From Sphingobium wenxiniae (lineage in GTDB: Bacteria > Pseudomonadota > Alphaproteobacteria > Sphingomonadales > Sphingomonadaceae): a stretch of 64,000 nucleotides of DNA. Each line of letters opens with the position of its first letter. Within the stretch, counting starts at the first letter, position 1. The stretch is taken from positions 178,381 through 242,380 of the forward strand of contig NZ_VLKK01000006.1 in NCBI RefSeq assembly GCF_007830065.1. Reading direction: 5' to 3'. Positions 17,916-25,954 of the stretch are shown piece after piece. The notes below the pieces were generated by a model. It saw only the letters and a program-made list of their open reading frames with translations. It did not search any database and was not told the origin of the DNA. Position numbers and translations under genes: made by a program.

Positions 17916-18124
17916 TTAGCGGCCGGACAGGCCTTTGACGGTGGCGTAGAGGACGGCGAGCGCGGTCGCGAAGGTCGACAGCCACTTGACGAACCGGACC
18001 ATGCCAGTCGCGGTGTTCCAGGCCTCGAGGAGGTCCTTCACATCCGCGCGCAAGGCGAGAAGCTCGGCGCGCACGTCGGCATGCTCCGCCTTCAGGCTCG
18101 GCGCTTCTTTTCCATATCATCCAT
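17916..18124 (-). pseudogene. Small membrane-anchored phage protein interrupted by a -1 frameshift
   Basis: ATG 18124 has a strong AGGAGA site but the frame stops after ten codons (MDDMEKKRRA). Shifting back one base at the GGAAAAG run gives a 69-residue protein: a helical, charged segment (EHADVRAELLALRADVKDLLEAW) followed by a C-terminal membrane helix (FVKWLSTFATALAVLYATV) and stop at 17916. This layout fits small phage lysis- or tail-associated proteins. The break could be a real mutation, a homopolymer sequencing error, or programmed -1 slippage at the A-rich site. Confidence 0.55.
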
Positions 18125-18143
18125 GGGTTTCTCCTGCTGACGG

Positions 18144-18470
18144 TCACGCCGCCGCGCGGATGGCGGTCACTTCCACACCCTCGTTCAATGCTAGCGGCAC
18201 GACGGAGGTGATATTCCACAGCCCGCCGGCAAAGCTGATGCGGTCAAGGACGCTGAGCGCCAGCGTCTCGCTGTTGCCCAGCACCCGAAACGTCGCTGGC
18301 TGCGAGGCTGAGAGCTGCGCCGCCTCTCGCCGTTCAGCGCCTGTACCCCAGATGACGCCCGCCCAGAGGATTGCGTAATCGGTCCAGGTTTCAATCTCAC
18401 CGCCATAATCGTCTATGACGACCGTCTTGCGCTGGAACACGATCCTGCGATTCCGCGGTCCGGCCCTCAT
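18144..18470 (-). CDS. Phage head closure / head-tail adaptor protein
   Basis: A 108-residue protein starting at ATG 18470 (MRAGPRNRRIVFQRKTVVIDDYGGEIETWTDY), the usual opening of SPP1 gp16-like head closure proteins: a short R-R-I-x-F-Q strand, a variable W, then WAGVIWGTGAERREAAQ. It seals the filled capsid and joins it to the tail. The start overlaps the previous gene stop (TGATG). It is the last morphogenesis gene before lysis genes; no tail genes follow. Confidence 0.8.
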   Translation of the reverse strand: MRAGPRNRRIVFQRKTVVIDDYGGEIETWTDYAILWAGVIWGTGAERREAAQLSASQPATFRVLGNSETLALSVLDRISFAGGLWNITSVVPLALNEGVEVTAIRAAA

Positions 18471-19012
18471 CAGACGCCCCGGCGGTGGTTGCACAGCAGG
18501 CTGTCGAGATTGGTCCAGTCGCCTGCTTTGGCATGCTCGCGCCGATCGAAGCTGTCAGCGATGAACAACAGCATGGCGTGGAGCACATCGTCGGGAGGAA
18601 GGGTGCCGACCGACGCGGTGAGCGTAATGCGTGATCCCGGCTGAACCGCCGGCCATGCCGCTCCCGGCTTCAGGACGATGGCCGCATCAAGCCCGTCAGC
18701 GCGCAGTTCATAAATAGCAGCGGACATGGACTGCGCGGCGCCGGCCACATCAATATACTCGATCGACGTGACGGAATTGACCGGCGCGAACGGAAGCCGC
18801 GCCATATCGGTAAAGCTGTCGCAATGCGCCACCAGCGTTCGCTCAGCGAATGCCACGCCGCAATAGGCTTCCGCGTGCGCCCGCGCAGAGGCGATGTACA
18901 GATCGAGCGCATCGTCTTCGTCAGTGCCAATGACCCGGCACTGGGCCTTGGCCTCGGCGAGGCTGACCGGCTCGACCGCAGGCGCAACGGGGGCGACCGG
19001 GTACCAGCTCAT
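18470..19012 (-). CDS. Phage head-tail connector (gp6-like)
   Basis: A 180-residue connector. Typical features are EPVSLAEAKAQCRV near the N-terminus, then DALDLYIASARAHAEAYCG and FAPVNSVTSIEYID. These proteins form a ring under the portal for tail attachment. It overlaps the upstream 66-residue gene by 4 bp and the head closure gene by 3 bp, so the three are translationally coupled. Confidence 0.85.
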   Translation of the reverse strand: MSWYPVAPVAPAVEPVSLAEAKAQCRVIGTDEDDALDLYIASARAHAEAYCGVAFAERTLVAHCDSFTDMARLPFAPVNSVTSIEYIDVAGAAQSMSAAIYELRADGLDAAIVLKPGAAWPAVQPGSRITLTASVGTLPPDDVLHAMLLFIADSFDRREHAKAGDWTNLDSLLCNHRRGV

Positions 19013-19209
19013 GGTGCTGTCTTCTTCCTGGTACCGGCACGCAGCTCGGGTACCGATTTCACCGTCCGCTCCACCTTGGGCGCGGCGTCTGGCACCGCGA
19101 AGCCCGCCTCAATCAGGCTGCAGGCTTCCTCGTCGCTGCATATATATTCGTCGCCCGCGCTCCATGCGCCGTTTGCGCCGGACAGGCTGGCGGTGAGTTT
19201 GACCTTCAT
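19009..19209 (-). CDS. Small phage protein between capsid and connector
   Basis: A 66-residue hypothetical protein with the pattern SAGDEYICSDEEACSLIEAGFAV followed by a basic tail (RAGTRKKTAP). Proteins of this type commonly lie between capsid and connector genes in HK97-like elements, where their function is not established. The fold resembles a short SH3/ankyrin-binding-like strand-helix unit, but no catalytic residues are visible. It is coupled to the connector gene by an ATGA overlap. Confidence 0.7.
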   Translation of the reverse strand: MKVKLTASLSGANGAWSAGDEYICSDEEACSLIEAGFAVPDAAPKVERTVKSVPELRAGTRKKTAP

Positions 19210-19283
19210 GGGATGCTCCTCTCCAAAAGGGCGCGGACACGCCGCTCAGGAAATGGGCGGAGCCGAAGCCCCGCCCGATCCAG

Positions 19284-20543
19284 TTACGATGCCTTGGTGA
19301 TGAGGTGCTTGACCGCGGCGGTATCGCCGAGCTCGCCGTCGAAACGGATCAAACCTGCGATGCCAAGGTCAGGCCAGAAGCGCTCACGCATCACACCGAT
19401 GACCGGCGCGCCGACCTTGCGGACAAAATACTTGCCGAAGTCACCGAACACAGCCACCCGCGCGGCGGCCGCGGCGCCAGGCACAGAGCCAATCGCCTGA
19501 TTAACGTGGTAGTTGTAGCCCAGCAGCGAACCGGGGACGCCGGCGCGCACGTCGCCCATCTGCCACAGATAGTTGCCGGCGCCGTCCTTGAGCTTGCGGA
19601 TCAGCTTCAACGTGCTGTCATTGAACATGAAGCCGACCTTCGGTCCGGTGCGGTATGCCGGGTCGACCGAATGCACGAGGTCGATCAGCTCATCCGCGAT
19701 GATGGCGGTGGCCGATGCGGTCGTGACACCCAGTGTGGACGCGGTGACGATGCCGTTCGGATCACCCGTGCCATCGCCGATGGTCAGTTCACGGTTGGCA
19801 ATACGGCCAAGACGCTCGCCGAGCAGCGAACCCAGCAGCGCTTCCATGTTGAAGATGCTGTCGGTGTCGAGTTCCCACGACCAGCGGATAAACTCGGTGT
19901 CGTAGGCATAGGCATCAAGGCTCTTCTGTCCGAACGTCACGTCACTGCCGCCATCGTCGGTCAGGGCGGTGGCTTCGGTGTGCTTCACAGCCGGAACAGC
20001 CGTGTCATCGGTGGTCGGAATCTTGATCGGGTTGCCGCTTGCCGTGACCATTTCCGTCACGACGCTGCCGTCATACATCGGACCCCATGCCAGCATCGAC
20101 TTGATGATCTGGTTCGACAGTTCGGTCGGGACGGTGAAACCGCCCGCCGTGGTGGTGCCAGCCGTCTGTGCACGAAATTCAGCGCGGCCCTTTGCGAGGA
20201 CGGCGCGCTCTTCCTGCGTCAGGTCTTCGAGCGGGCCGCAGATGGCCTTGGCGAAGGCGGTACGATATTCGACGGCCTCGACCTCATCAACGCCGCGCGC
20301 TTCACTGTCCTTGGGGTGCGGGCGCTGCCTGGCGCGCGCTTCATCGGCGCGGGCCTCGGCGGCTGCGGTGCGCTCTTCGCGGGCGATTTCCACTTCCACC
20401 TTGTCGAAGTCGGCCATGATCATGTCGTGGCGCGCTTCCAGTTCGGCGGTGCGGCTTTCGTCGGTGTTGGCCTTGATCTCGTCGAGGGCTTCGCGGGCCT
20501 GGGTAACGAGGCGGCCGCGTTTGTCGTGCAATTCAGTGGTCAT
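19284..20543 (-). CDS. HK97-type major capsid protein
   Basis: A 419-residue capsid precursor. Residues 1 to about 110 are charged and coiled-coil rich (the scaffolding delta domain), followed by a probable protease cleavage region and the mature shell protein from about AQTAGTTTAGGFTVPTEL onward. The shell part has the usual motifs: KIPTTDDTA, WSWELDTDSIFNMEALLG, RELTIGDGTGDPNGI, and a C-terminal FVRKVGAPVIGVMRERF. It lies directly after the prohead protease and portal genes, the conserved HK97 order. A hairpin at 20568-20586 lies just upstream and may adjust its expression. Confidence 0.95.
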   Translation of the reverse strand: MTTELHDKRGRLVTQAREALDEIKANTDESRTAELEARHDMIMADFDKVEVEIAREERTAAAEARADEARARQRPHPKDSEARGVDEVEAVEYRTAFAKAICGPLEDLTQEERAVLAKGRAEFRAQTAGTTTAGGFTVPTELSNQIIKSMLAWGPMYDGSVVTEMVTASGNPIKIPTTDDTAVPAVKHTEATALTDDGGSDVTFGQKSLDAYAYDTEFIRWSWELDTDSIFNMEALLGSLLGERLGRIANRELTIGDGTGDPNGIVTASTLGVTTASATAIIADELIDLVHSVDPAYRTGPKVGFMFNDSTLKLIRKLKDGAGNYLWQMGDVRAGVPGSLLGYNYHVNQAIGSVPGAAAAARVAVFGDFGKYFVRKVGAPVIGVMRERFWPDLGIAGLIRFDGELGDTAAVKHLITKAS

Positions 20544-20567
20544 GAGAATATTCCTTAAAGCAAGAAG

Positions 20568-20586
20568 GCCGCCAACACGGCGGCCT
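20568..20586 (-). terminator. Stem-loop between protease and capsid genes
   Basis: A perfect 7 bp stem GGCCGCC / GGCGGCC with a 5-base loop, followed on the minus strand by TTCTTGCTTT. It lies between the protease stop and the capsid start. It could be a partial terminator or an mRNA processing/stabilising structure that raises capsid expression over protease. Confidence 0.45.
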
Positions 20587-20641
20587 CGATGCCTTTCCCA
20601 AGGGCAGACGATGGGCTCCGCGTTGACACGCGGGAATCTCG

Positions 20642-21238
20642 TTAAATCTTGCGGAATCTCTGTTCGGCAGCGGCCTTGCGCTCAGCAATGCGGGCCTCGG
20701 CGCGCTTGCGGTTATGGTCCGCGCGGGCTTGTCCGGCCGCCGTCCGCGCGGATTCAAGCGAGCGGAGCGCAAGAGACGTATCGTCATAGGCCGGGAAGGC
20801 GACGGCACTGACCTCGCGCAGATCGACCGCCTGGATGGTGCGGACCGGGATATCGCCGGTCTCGTCCCAGAGCTGACGGGTGACGATGAACCCGAACGAC
20901 ATGCCCGAGATGTCGCCGCGGGCAATCAGCGTCGCAAGATCGCGGCCATCCTGCGTGTCGGGCAGATCGATTTCGACCGCGAGGCCCACGTCATCTTCTA
21001 TAAGCCGCAGGGTGCCCGCCGTAGTCCGGCCGATCACGCGCCCGCTGTCATGGTCGATCAGTGCGCGCACGTCACCGGCGATCGTGCCCTGGAAGGCCCC
21101 GGGGGCAATGATCTCCCGGAACTGACCGCCAATGTCGGCGGCGCTGCCAAACACTGCTGCATAACCGGCGATGGTGGGGCCATCACCGGCCGATCGGATA
21201 GCAAGGGGACGCACCAGCGCACGTCGTTCCATCGTCAT
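20642..21238 (-). CDS. HK97-family prohead protease
   Basis: A 198-residue serine protease that cleaves the capsid scaffold domain. The visible motifs are IAGYAAVFGS, ALIDHDSGRVIGRTTAGTLRL with the catalytic His, and RGDISGMSFGF with the catalytic Ser. The C-terminal 40 residues are Arg/Ala-rich and probably helical. It follows the portal gene with a 4 bp overlap. Confidence 0.93.
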   Translation of the reverse strand: MTMERRALVRPLAIRSAGDGPTIAGYAAVFGSAADIGGQFREIIAPGAFQGTIAGDVRALIDHDSGRVIGRTTAGTLRLIEDDVGLAVEIDLPDTQDGRDLATLIARGDISGMSFGFIVTRQLWDETGDIPVRTIQAVDLREVSAVAFPAYDDTSLALRSLESARTAAGQARADHNRKRAEARIAERKAAAEQRFRKI

Positions 21239-22473
21239 ACGGTATCTCCATTGGGTACGGCAGCGGCGTCGGTGCCTGTCGCCGCGTTACTGCCCAGCGG
21301 CACAGTCGCGCCCTGGATGTAAAGCTGATCCCCTTGCGGTCGCGGCGGCCGGTTCTCCAGCGCCCGGGCTTCATCGGGGGTAAGGATCGCGTTCTGGATC
21401 CCCTGGGCAAGCCCGGCCATGCGGGCGGCAAAGTCGCCGCGCATCAGGCCGTCGAGATTATGCTCGACATAGCGTGCACTGCCGCGGGGCCCGAATAGCT
21501 TGAGGTTGAGCTCTTCTTCGAACGCCTTGGCCCATTGCGCAATGAGGTGTTTGACCAGGTGGAGGTCCTGCTGCTCGGTGTTGGAAAATGTGCCGTGGGT
21601 CAGGTCCTGCAGAAATACCGGCGGCAAATTATAGACCCGGGCAATCTCCTCGACCTGAAAGCGGCGGGCCTCGGTCATCTGCCCCTTGGCGGGATCGAAC
21701 CCGACCTGTTTGAGCTCGTGACCGGGCGGCATCGGAAACACCGGCTTGCGGCTCGCCTTGGCCGCCTCGATGGCGCGGTGAATATCGCCCATCGCCCGCT
21801 TCATCGCGTCCGCGCCCTGCGGCAGCGGGCCCGACAGGGCGAGTGGCGGAACCCCGCCGCCCGCGAAGAAATCCCCGGCATAGTCACCCATGGCCAGTGC
21901 CAGCGCGACTGCCTTGGCGCCGTTGATGATCGGGCTGTAGGAACCAAGCTGGTCGCGCTTCAAGAGATACGGAATGTCGATGACGTCGGCGGCCGGATAG
22001 GCCTGCGCTTTGCCGGCAACGGCATAATATTTGCGGCCATCGATCCGCTTGACGGTGGTGGCGGCCGGATCCATCGGCCAGATGGCAATAATATTGGCAC
22101 CGCTGCGCTCGATCCACGACACGCCGCGCCCGCCGGTGAACACCTGCTGCCACATATATTTGCGCCAGCCGAAGCTGGTCCATTCCGGATTGGGGGCTTC
22201 ATTGAGCAGCCGCTGGATGCCGCCGCGGATCCGCTCTGCCCCGTCGTCCTTGGTGCGATAGGCATGGAGCGGCAGGTTCGCCATGGATGAGGCCAGGAAC
22301 GTGACCGCCGCCGAGACCGCCGGCACGGTGAGCGCGCTGTCGATGGTGACGCTGGGTAGATTGCCCGACTGGACACCGAAGAAAGCGAGGAAGTTTTCGG
22401 AACTCACCGGGATGGTCGGGTTCTCGATCGAAGCCCGCGTCTCGCGCCCGAGCCAGTCACGCCAGCCCATCAC
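21235..22473 (-). CDS. Phage portal protein, HK97 type
   Basis: A 412-residue portal subunit (twelve form the ring through which DNA enters the capsid). Typical motifs are TVPAVSAAVTFLASSMANLPLHAY near residue 50, RLLNEAPNPEWTSFGWRKYMWQQ, and RRFQVEEIARVYNLPPVFL. It begins MMGWRDWLG; either Met could be the start. It overlaps the terminase gene by 4 bp and the protease gene by 4 bp, so packaging and head genes form one coupled operon. Confidence 0.94.
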   Translation of the reverse strand: MMGWRDWLGRETRASIENPTIPVSSENFLAFFGVQSGNLPSVTIDSALTVPAVSAAVTFLASSMANLPLHAYRTKDDGAERIRGGIQRLLNEAPNPEWTSFGWRKYMWQQVFTGGRGVSWIERSGANIIAIWPMDPAATTVKRIDGRKYYAVAGKAQAYPAADVIDIPYLLKRDQLGSYSPIINGAKAVALALAMGDYAGDFFAGGGVPPLALSGPLPQGADAMKRAMGDIHRAIEAAKASRKPVFPMPPGHELKQVGFDPAKGQMTEARRFQVEEIARVYNLPPVFLQDLTHGTFSNTEQQDLHLVKHLIAQWAKAFEEELNLKLFGPRGSARYVEHNLDGLMRGDFAARMAGLAQGIQNAILTPDEARALENRPPRPQGDQLYIQGATVPLGSNAATGTDAAAVPNGDTV

Positions 22474-24323
22474 GCCACCAACCGGAAATTGGGATCATCC
22501 CATGGGGAGACGGGAAGGGCGATCACGCTGCCCATGGCCGCGCCCAGCGCCATGCACAGCGCTACAGCACAATCGATCTTGTTCACGGCTCTCTCCTTGG
22601 CCAGCCAGTGGTTGCCCCATCGGTCCTCATCGGTGACGGCCGACATGATGGCTGAGACGAGGACGGGGCTGCGTTTGAGGCGCAGGCGCCGCTCGAGCAG
22701 CGCTTCTTCGACCAGCCGGACCGAGCCCGGCATCCACAGGCCTTCGCTCATTCCCTCAGTCGGTTTTCCGCGCCTTGTGCCGCCCTGGGGATGTTCGACA
22801 AAGGGCAGGGCAAGCCCGAGTTCGGCTACTTCGTCCTCTAGCCTCCGGAACGCATAACGATCGTAGGCGGCGACACTGATGTCGAACATCCGGTCATAGT
22901 CCGCGAGTGCCTGGGCGACTTGGCGCAGGCTGATATTCTCGCCCCTGGGGGCATGCAGATATCCATCGCGCACCCAGGTGTCATAGGGCGCCTTGTCGCG
23001 CAGTTCGCGGGCGACAAGCGTATCGCCCGGCGTCCAGGCTTCCACCCAGCCATCGAACAGCGGTTTGCCGGCATGTTCGCCGGACTCCACGACGCCGGTT
23101 TGCACGATAGCGGCGAGCGCGGTGATGTCGCGGTTTTGGCTGAGGTCGAGCCCGAGCGCCACGCGCGCACCGGCGTGATCGGCAATCTCGAAGTCGGCGA
23201 GTGCCGGCTCCACGGTCGCCCGGGTCATCCAGGCGGTTTCGGCATCGGTCCAGACGCAGAAGTGAAGGCGCAGAATTCCGTTGAGCTGCCCCGGGATCGC
23301 TTTGGCCTGCGCCACCGTCTCGGTGAGATATTCTGCTGTGATGGTGACGCCGAGCAGCGGGTTGGCCTTGATCCAGCATCCCGGGTCGGTGAGCGGATCA
23401 TCGCCTTCGTCGAGCGCGCAGACATAGGAAAATGTCGTGTCGTCGATGACCGCGCCGAGGTAGGTCGGGTCGGTTACGGCATCGATATTGCCGGCCGCGA
23501 CCTTGATGGCGTGCTCATGCTCTTCCCACGCCACCGAATTGCGGTTGGAGCCCGAGTTGGTGATCATGAACAGCAGCGGGTCGCGGCGGAATTTGAAGCC
23601 GCGCTCCAGCATCTCGATGATCGAGCGGTCGGGCAGCTCGTGGATCTCGTCCGCCAGCACGAAATAGGGCCGCGGGCCCGAGCCGGTCCTGCCGGTATCG
23701 CGGGACACCGGGCGGAAGAAGGATCCCGACCCATGATGCGCGATGTTGAACTCGCGGCCGGCGCCGCCCGAGAACTCCAGCCGCTTTGCCAGCGCGGGTG
23801 ATTGGCGGACCATCTTGACCGCGTCGGCAAACAGGATGCCGGCCTGTTCGCGCTTGGCGGCCGCGGCATAGATCTGCGCGCCAGCCTCATTGCAGGCGGT
23901 CATGCCGTACAGACCAATGCCGCCCGCGACCGGGCTTTTGCCATTACCCTTGCCCTGTTCGATATAGGCCCGGCGGAAACGCCTGCGGCCATCCTTGCGC
24001 TTCCAGCCGAACACCGAGCCGATGATGAAAGCCTGGCTCGGTTCCAGTCGGAAAGGCTGACCATCGAATTGGCCTTCGGAAAGTTTGAGCACCTCCTCGA
24101 AAAAGCCAAAGGCGTGGGCTGCGGCCTCCGGGTCGAAGCGGATCCCATCGGTGCGGTTCAGGTCATCGAGATGCCGACGACAGGCGTTGCGGACATGCGG
24201 ACCAGCGATAAACTCGCCGGCAATGACGGCCCGGGCGTAATCGGTGGTGCGATCAGCCGAAGAAGCGGTCGGCGGGGTCGTCGCTTTCCGCCGGCGTTTC
24301 TGCGGCGATGCGGGTTCTGGCAC
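22470..24323 (-). CDS. terL: Terminase large subunit
   Basis: A 617-residue packaging motor ATPase and nuclease. Walker A is QGKGNGKSPVAGG near residue 125 and Walker B YFVLADEIHELPD near residue 215; the C-terminal half has the RNase H-like nuclease acidic residues (ALGLDLSQNRD). The start is GTG 24323, inside the remains of a duplicated terS 3' end, in a different frame. An ancestral-style start (the same GTG-CCA-GAA-CC context) is also present at 25044 behind the intact terS, but that copy stops after 28 codons because a gene has been inserted between terS and terL. Confidence 0.94.
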   Translation of the reverse strand: MPEPASPQKRRRKATTPPTASSADRTTDYARAVIAGEFIAGPHVRNACRRHLDDLNRTDGIRFDPEAAAHAFGFFEEVLKLSEGQFDGQPFRLEPSQAFIIGSVFGWKRKDGRRRFRRAYIEQGKGNGKSPVAGGIGLYGMTACNEAGAQIYAAAAKREQAGILFADAVKMVRQSPALAKRLEFSGGAGREFNIAHHGSGSFFRPVSRDTGRTGSGPRPYFVLADEIHELPDRSIIEMLERGFKFRRDPLLFMITNSGSNRNSVAWEEHEHAIKVAAGNIDAVTDPTYLGAVIDDTTFSYVCALDEGDDPLTDPGCWIKANPLLGVTITAEYLTETVAQAKAIPGQLNGILRLHFCVWTDAETAWMTRATVEPALADFEIADHAGARVALGLDLSQNRDITALAAIVQTGVVESGEHAGKPLFDGWVEAWTPGDTLVARELRDKAPYDTWVRDGYLHAPRGENISLRQVAQALADYDRMFDISVAAYDRYAFRRLEDEVAELGLALPFVEHPQGGTRRGKPTEGMSEGLWMPGSVRLVEEALLERRLRLKRSPVLVSAIMSAVTDEDRWGNHWLAKERAVNKIDCAVALCMALGAAMGSVIALPVSPWDDPNFRLVA

Positions 24324-24365
24324 TGGGCGTTATCCCGAATTCCGCAGCGTACGCATCCTGTCCGC
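24250..24365. repeat. Direct repeat copy 1 (terS 3' end / terL 5' end)
   Basis: About 115 bp closely matching 24970-25090, with scattered substitutions and one single-base indel near 24352. Shared blocks include CGATCAGCCGAAGAAGCG, CGCTTTCCGCCGGCG and GTTCTGGCACTGGGCGT. The two copies bracket the plus-strand gene at 24444-24938. Confidence 0.85.
24253..24365 (-). pseudogene. Truncated terS 3' remnant
   Basis: This frame encodes AYAAEFGITPSARTRIAAE followed by TPAESDDPADRFFG and stop, nearly the same as the last residues of the intact small terminase that ends at 24974. Upstream of the tyrosine the frame is unrelated sequence. It is a duplicated fragment created when the gene between terS and terL was inserted; it overlaps the terL start in another frame. 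Confidence 0.85.
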
Positions 24366-24425
24366 CCAAAATCACAATATTGGGCGATATCCCCGACGTT
24401 TCCGCTCCACCGATGATTAACAAAT

Positions 24426-24441
24426 CGCCGATATATCGGCG
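24426..24441. promoter_or_regulatory. Perfect 16 bp palindrome before the inserted gene
   Basis: CGCCGATATATCGGCG is fully self-complementary and ends two bases before ATG 24444. The location suggests an operator that blocks ribosome or polymerase access, or an mRNA hairpin over the start. No clear Shine-Dalgarno is present between it and the ATG. Confidence 0.5.
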
Positions 24442-24443
24442 GC

Positions 24444-24938
24444 ATGAACGACATGCCCCGAGACTTACTGCCGCCTGAGCCGGCCAGCCGCGAGAAGGCG
24501 CTTCAGTCCGCGCATATCTTCCGCAGCAAATTGATCGAACGTTGCGCACAGGTCGAACGATGGATTGCCCAGATGATGGCCAGCATTACACCTGCGACAT
24601 CCGGGAAAAGTCGTCCGGCGCTCGTCCTGCTTGGAAACAGGTTAGATGAAATCCGTGACTTGGCGCGCAAGAGCCCCGAACGATTCAAAAACCCTGGACG
24701 GATCATCGAAAAGATGGACCAGTTCCAGATTTACTCGGAACTCCGCAGCGAGCTCGCCCACGCGACGACTGAGGTACTCGTTCTGGAAGATGGGTCAGTC
24801 CAGATACAGTTCGACAATGCAGGCCTCGTACATCCCCTGATCGAACGGCGGATAATCTTGAACGAAGACAAAATGCGAGAAATCGCAAACAGCTTGGCAA
24901 GCCTGGTCAATCAAATCAGGCAGCTTGAACTCAAATAA
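24444..24938 (+). CDS. Unrecognised 164-residue protein with HEPN-like motif, inserted between terS and terL
   Basis: I do not recognise the family. The protein is mostly helical and charged, without membrane segments or signal peptide. At residues 99-106 it has ELRSELAHA, giving R101-x4-H106, the spacing of the catalytic HEPN RNase motif, followed by a strand-like segment (EVLVLEDGSVQIQFDNAG). It runs opposite to the packaging operon and is bracketed by about 115 bp direct repeats of the terS/terL junction, so it is an added cargo gene (moron). A perfect palindrome sits at its start codon. A defence or superinfection-exclusion role is suggested by context and motif only. Confidence 0.6.
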   Translation: MNDMPRDLLPPEPASREKALQSAHIFRSKLIERCAQVERWIAQMMASITPATSGKSRPALVLLGNRLDEIRDLARKSPERFKNPGRIIEKMDQFQIYSELRSELAHATTEVLVLEDGSVQIQFDNAGLVHPLIERRIILNEDKMREIANSLASLVNQIRQLELK

Positions 24939-24957
24939 TCACGGCTTTTTCACCGAC

Positions 24958-25044
24958 TCAGCTGATCGTCCGATCAGCCGAAGAAGCGCTCGGCGGGATC
25001 CTCGCTTTCCGCCGGCGCTTCGGCTGCAATCCTGGTTCTGGCAC
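24958..25044 (-). pseudogene. Truncated terL 5' remnant
   Basis: From GTG 25044 this frame encodes MPEPGLQPKRRRKARIPPSA then SSADRTIS and stop. The intact terL begins MPEPASPQKRRRKATTPPTA, so this is the original terL start cut off by the insertion. It overlaps the 3' end of intact terS, which is how terS and terL were joined before the event. Confidence 0.8.
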
Positions 25045-25090
25045 TGGGCGTCATCCCGAATTCTGCAGCGTAGCGCATCATGTCTGCGGC
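24970..25090. repeat. Direct repeat copy 2 (terS 3' end / terL 5' end)
   Basis: The partner of 24250-24365. This copy belongs to the intact terS gene. Same-orientation duplication on both sides of a foreign gene is the mark of an insertion by recombination with a related element. Confidence 0.85.
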
Positions 25091-25456
25091 GGCCTTGTTG
25101 GCGGTGCCGACGAGCGGGTTCTGGATGGCGTTGCCGTTGGTGGTTTTGATCATCAGGCCGCCGGTCAGCTGGTCCTTCTCAGCCATCTTGGCGATCGCGC
25201 GTTCAGCCTGGACCCAGCGGCCATAGGCCTGGGCGTAGGCAGCAAGGGCGGCGCGATCGACCTCAGACAGGAGCCCGATACGGTGTAGCCAATGGGCGAC
25301 CCGGTTCCATTCCTCCAGCGCGTCAGCGGTCAGATGCGGCGGCGCCGATGGCAATGCCGTTACGGTGCGAGGCTCCTTGCGATTGAGCGGTCGTTTGCCG
25401 CGGTTGCCCTCGATCAGCTTCAGCTGCGTCGGTTTGGGTTTGGTACCGGGTTTCAC
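24974..25456 (-). CDS. terS: Terminase small subunit, P27 family
   Basis: A 160-residue DNA-recognition subunit of the packaging motor. The N-terminus KPGTKPKPTQLKLIEGNRGKR is the P27-family signature, followed by PPHLTADALEEWNRV and a helical oligomerisation region, ending in ARTRIAAEAPAESEDPAERFFG. It lies between HNH/ParB-methylase genes and terL, the usual order. Its end is duplicated beyond the inserted cargo gene. Confidence 0.92.
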   Translation of the reverse strand: MKPGTKPKPTQLKLIEGNRGKRPLNRKEPRTVTALPSAPPHLTADALEEWNRVAHWLHRIGLLSEVDRAALAAYAQAYGRWVQAERAIAKMAEKDQLTGGLMIKTTNGNAIQNPLVGTANKAAADMMRYAAEFGMTPSARTRIAAEAPAESEDPAERFFG

Positions 25457-25516
25457 TGGGACGGTCCTTCAACTATGCGTCGTGACCAACCTGCTCCCAC
25501 CACCAACGCCAAGGTC

Positions 25517-25954
25517 ATGACGATTTTCAATTTTCTGCTGTTTGCCGTTGCGGCCGTCGCGCCCTCTGGAGAAACCTTCACCTGCACGCCCATCCGGGTG
25601 TGGGACGGCGATGGGCCGATCTGGTGCGCCGAAGGCCCGCGCATCCGTCTGTCTGGTATCGCAGCGCGAGAAATGGATGGCACCTGCCGGCCCAATCACC
25701 CATGCCCGAAGGCATCGGCCGAGCAGGCCCGTGATGCGCTGGTCAGTTTGATCGGCCGTCCGGTTGGTGTTTCCCGCGAGGGCCATATCCTTGTGAGCGG
25801 CCAGGCTTTGCGTTGTCGTTCCGAAGGCGGCGCTGGTGGTTCACGGACTGCGGCCTGGTGCGTGTCGCCCAAGTCAGGTGACCTTTCCTGTGCGATGGTC
25901 AGGGGCGGCTGGGCACTGCGGTGGGATCGGTACTGGCGGCAGCACCGATGCTGA
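25517..25954 (+). CDS. Secreted staphylococcal-nuclease-like protein
   Basis: A 145-residue protein with an N-terminal signal peptide (TIFNFLLFAVAAVAPSG). The core RVWDGDGPIWCAEGPRIRL then SGIAARE reproduces the thermonuclease pattern: D30 and D32 in DGD, R44 in RIRL, E52 in the position of the usual APE. Four or more cysteines suggest disulfides in the periplasm. The predicted activity is DNA/RNA cleavage, but the second catalytic Arg is not obvious. It is on the opposite strand to the packaging operon and overlaps the end of the ParB-methylase by 56 bp tail to tail. ATG 25517 gives the cleanest signal peptide; an earlier ATG at 25475 is possible. Confidence 0.65.
   Translation: MTIFNFLLFAVAAVAPSGETFTCTPIRVWDGDGPIWCAEGPRIRLSGIAAREMDGTCRPNHPCPKASAEQARDALVSLIGRPVGVSREGHILVSGQALRCRSEGGAGGSRTAAWCVSPKSGDLSCAMVRGGWALRWDRYWRQHRC

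Noticed and set aside
17362..18219. Endolysin start at 18219
   Set aside because: The extra N-terminal residues are Arg-rich shadow sequence overlapping two other genes; ATG 17898 has a good ribosome site and begins family-like sequence.
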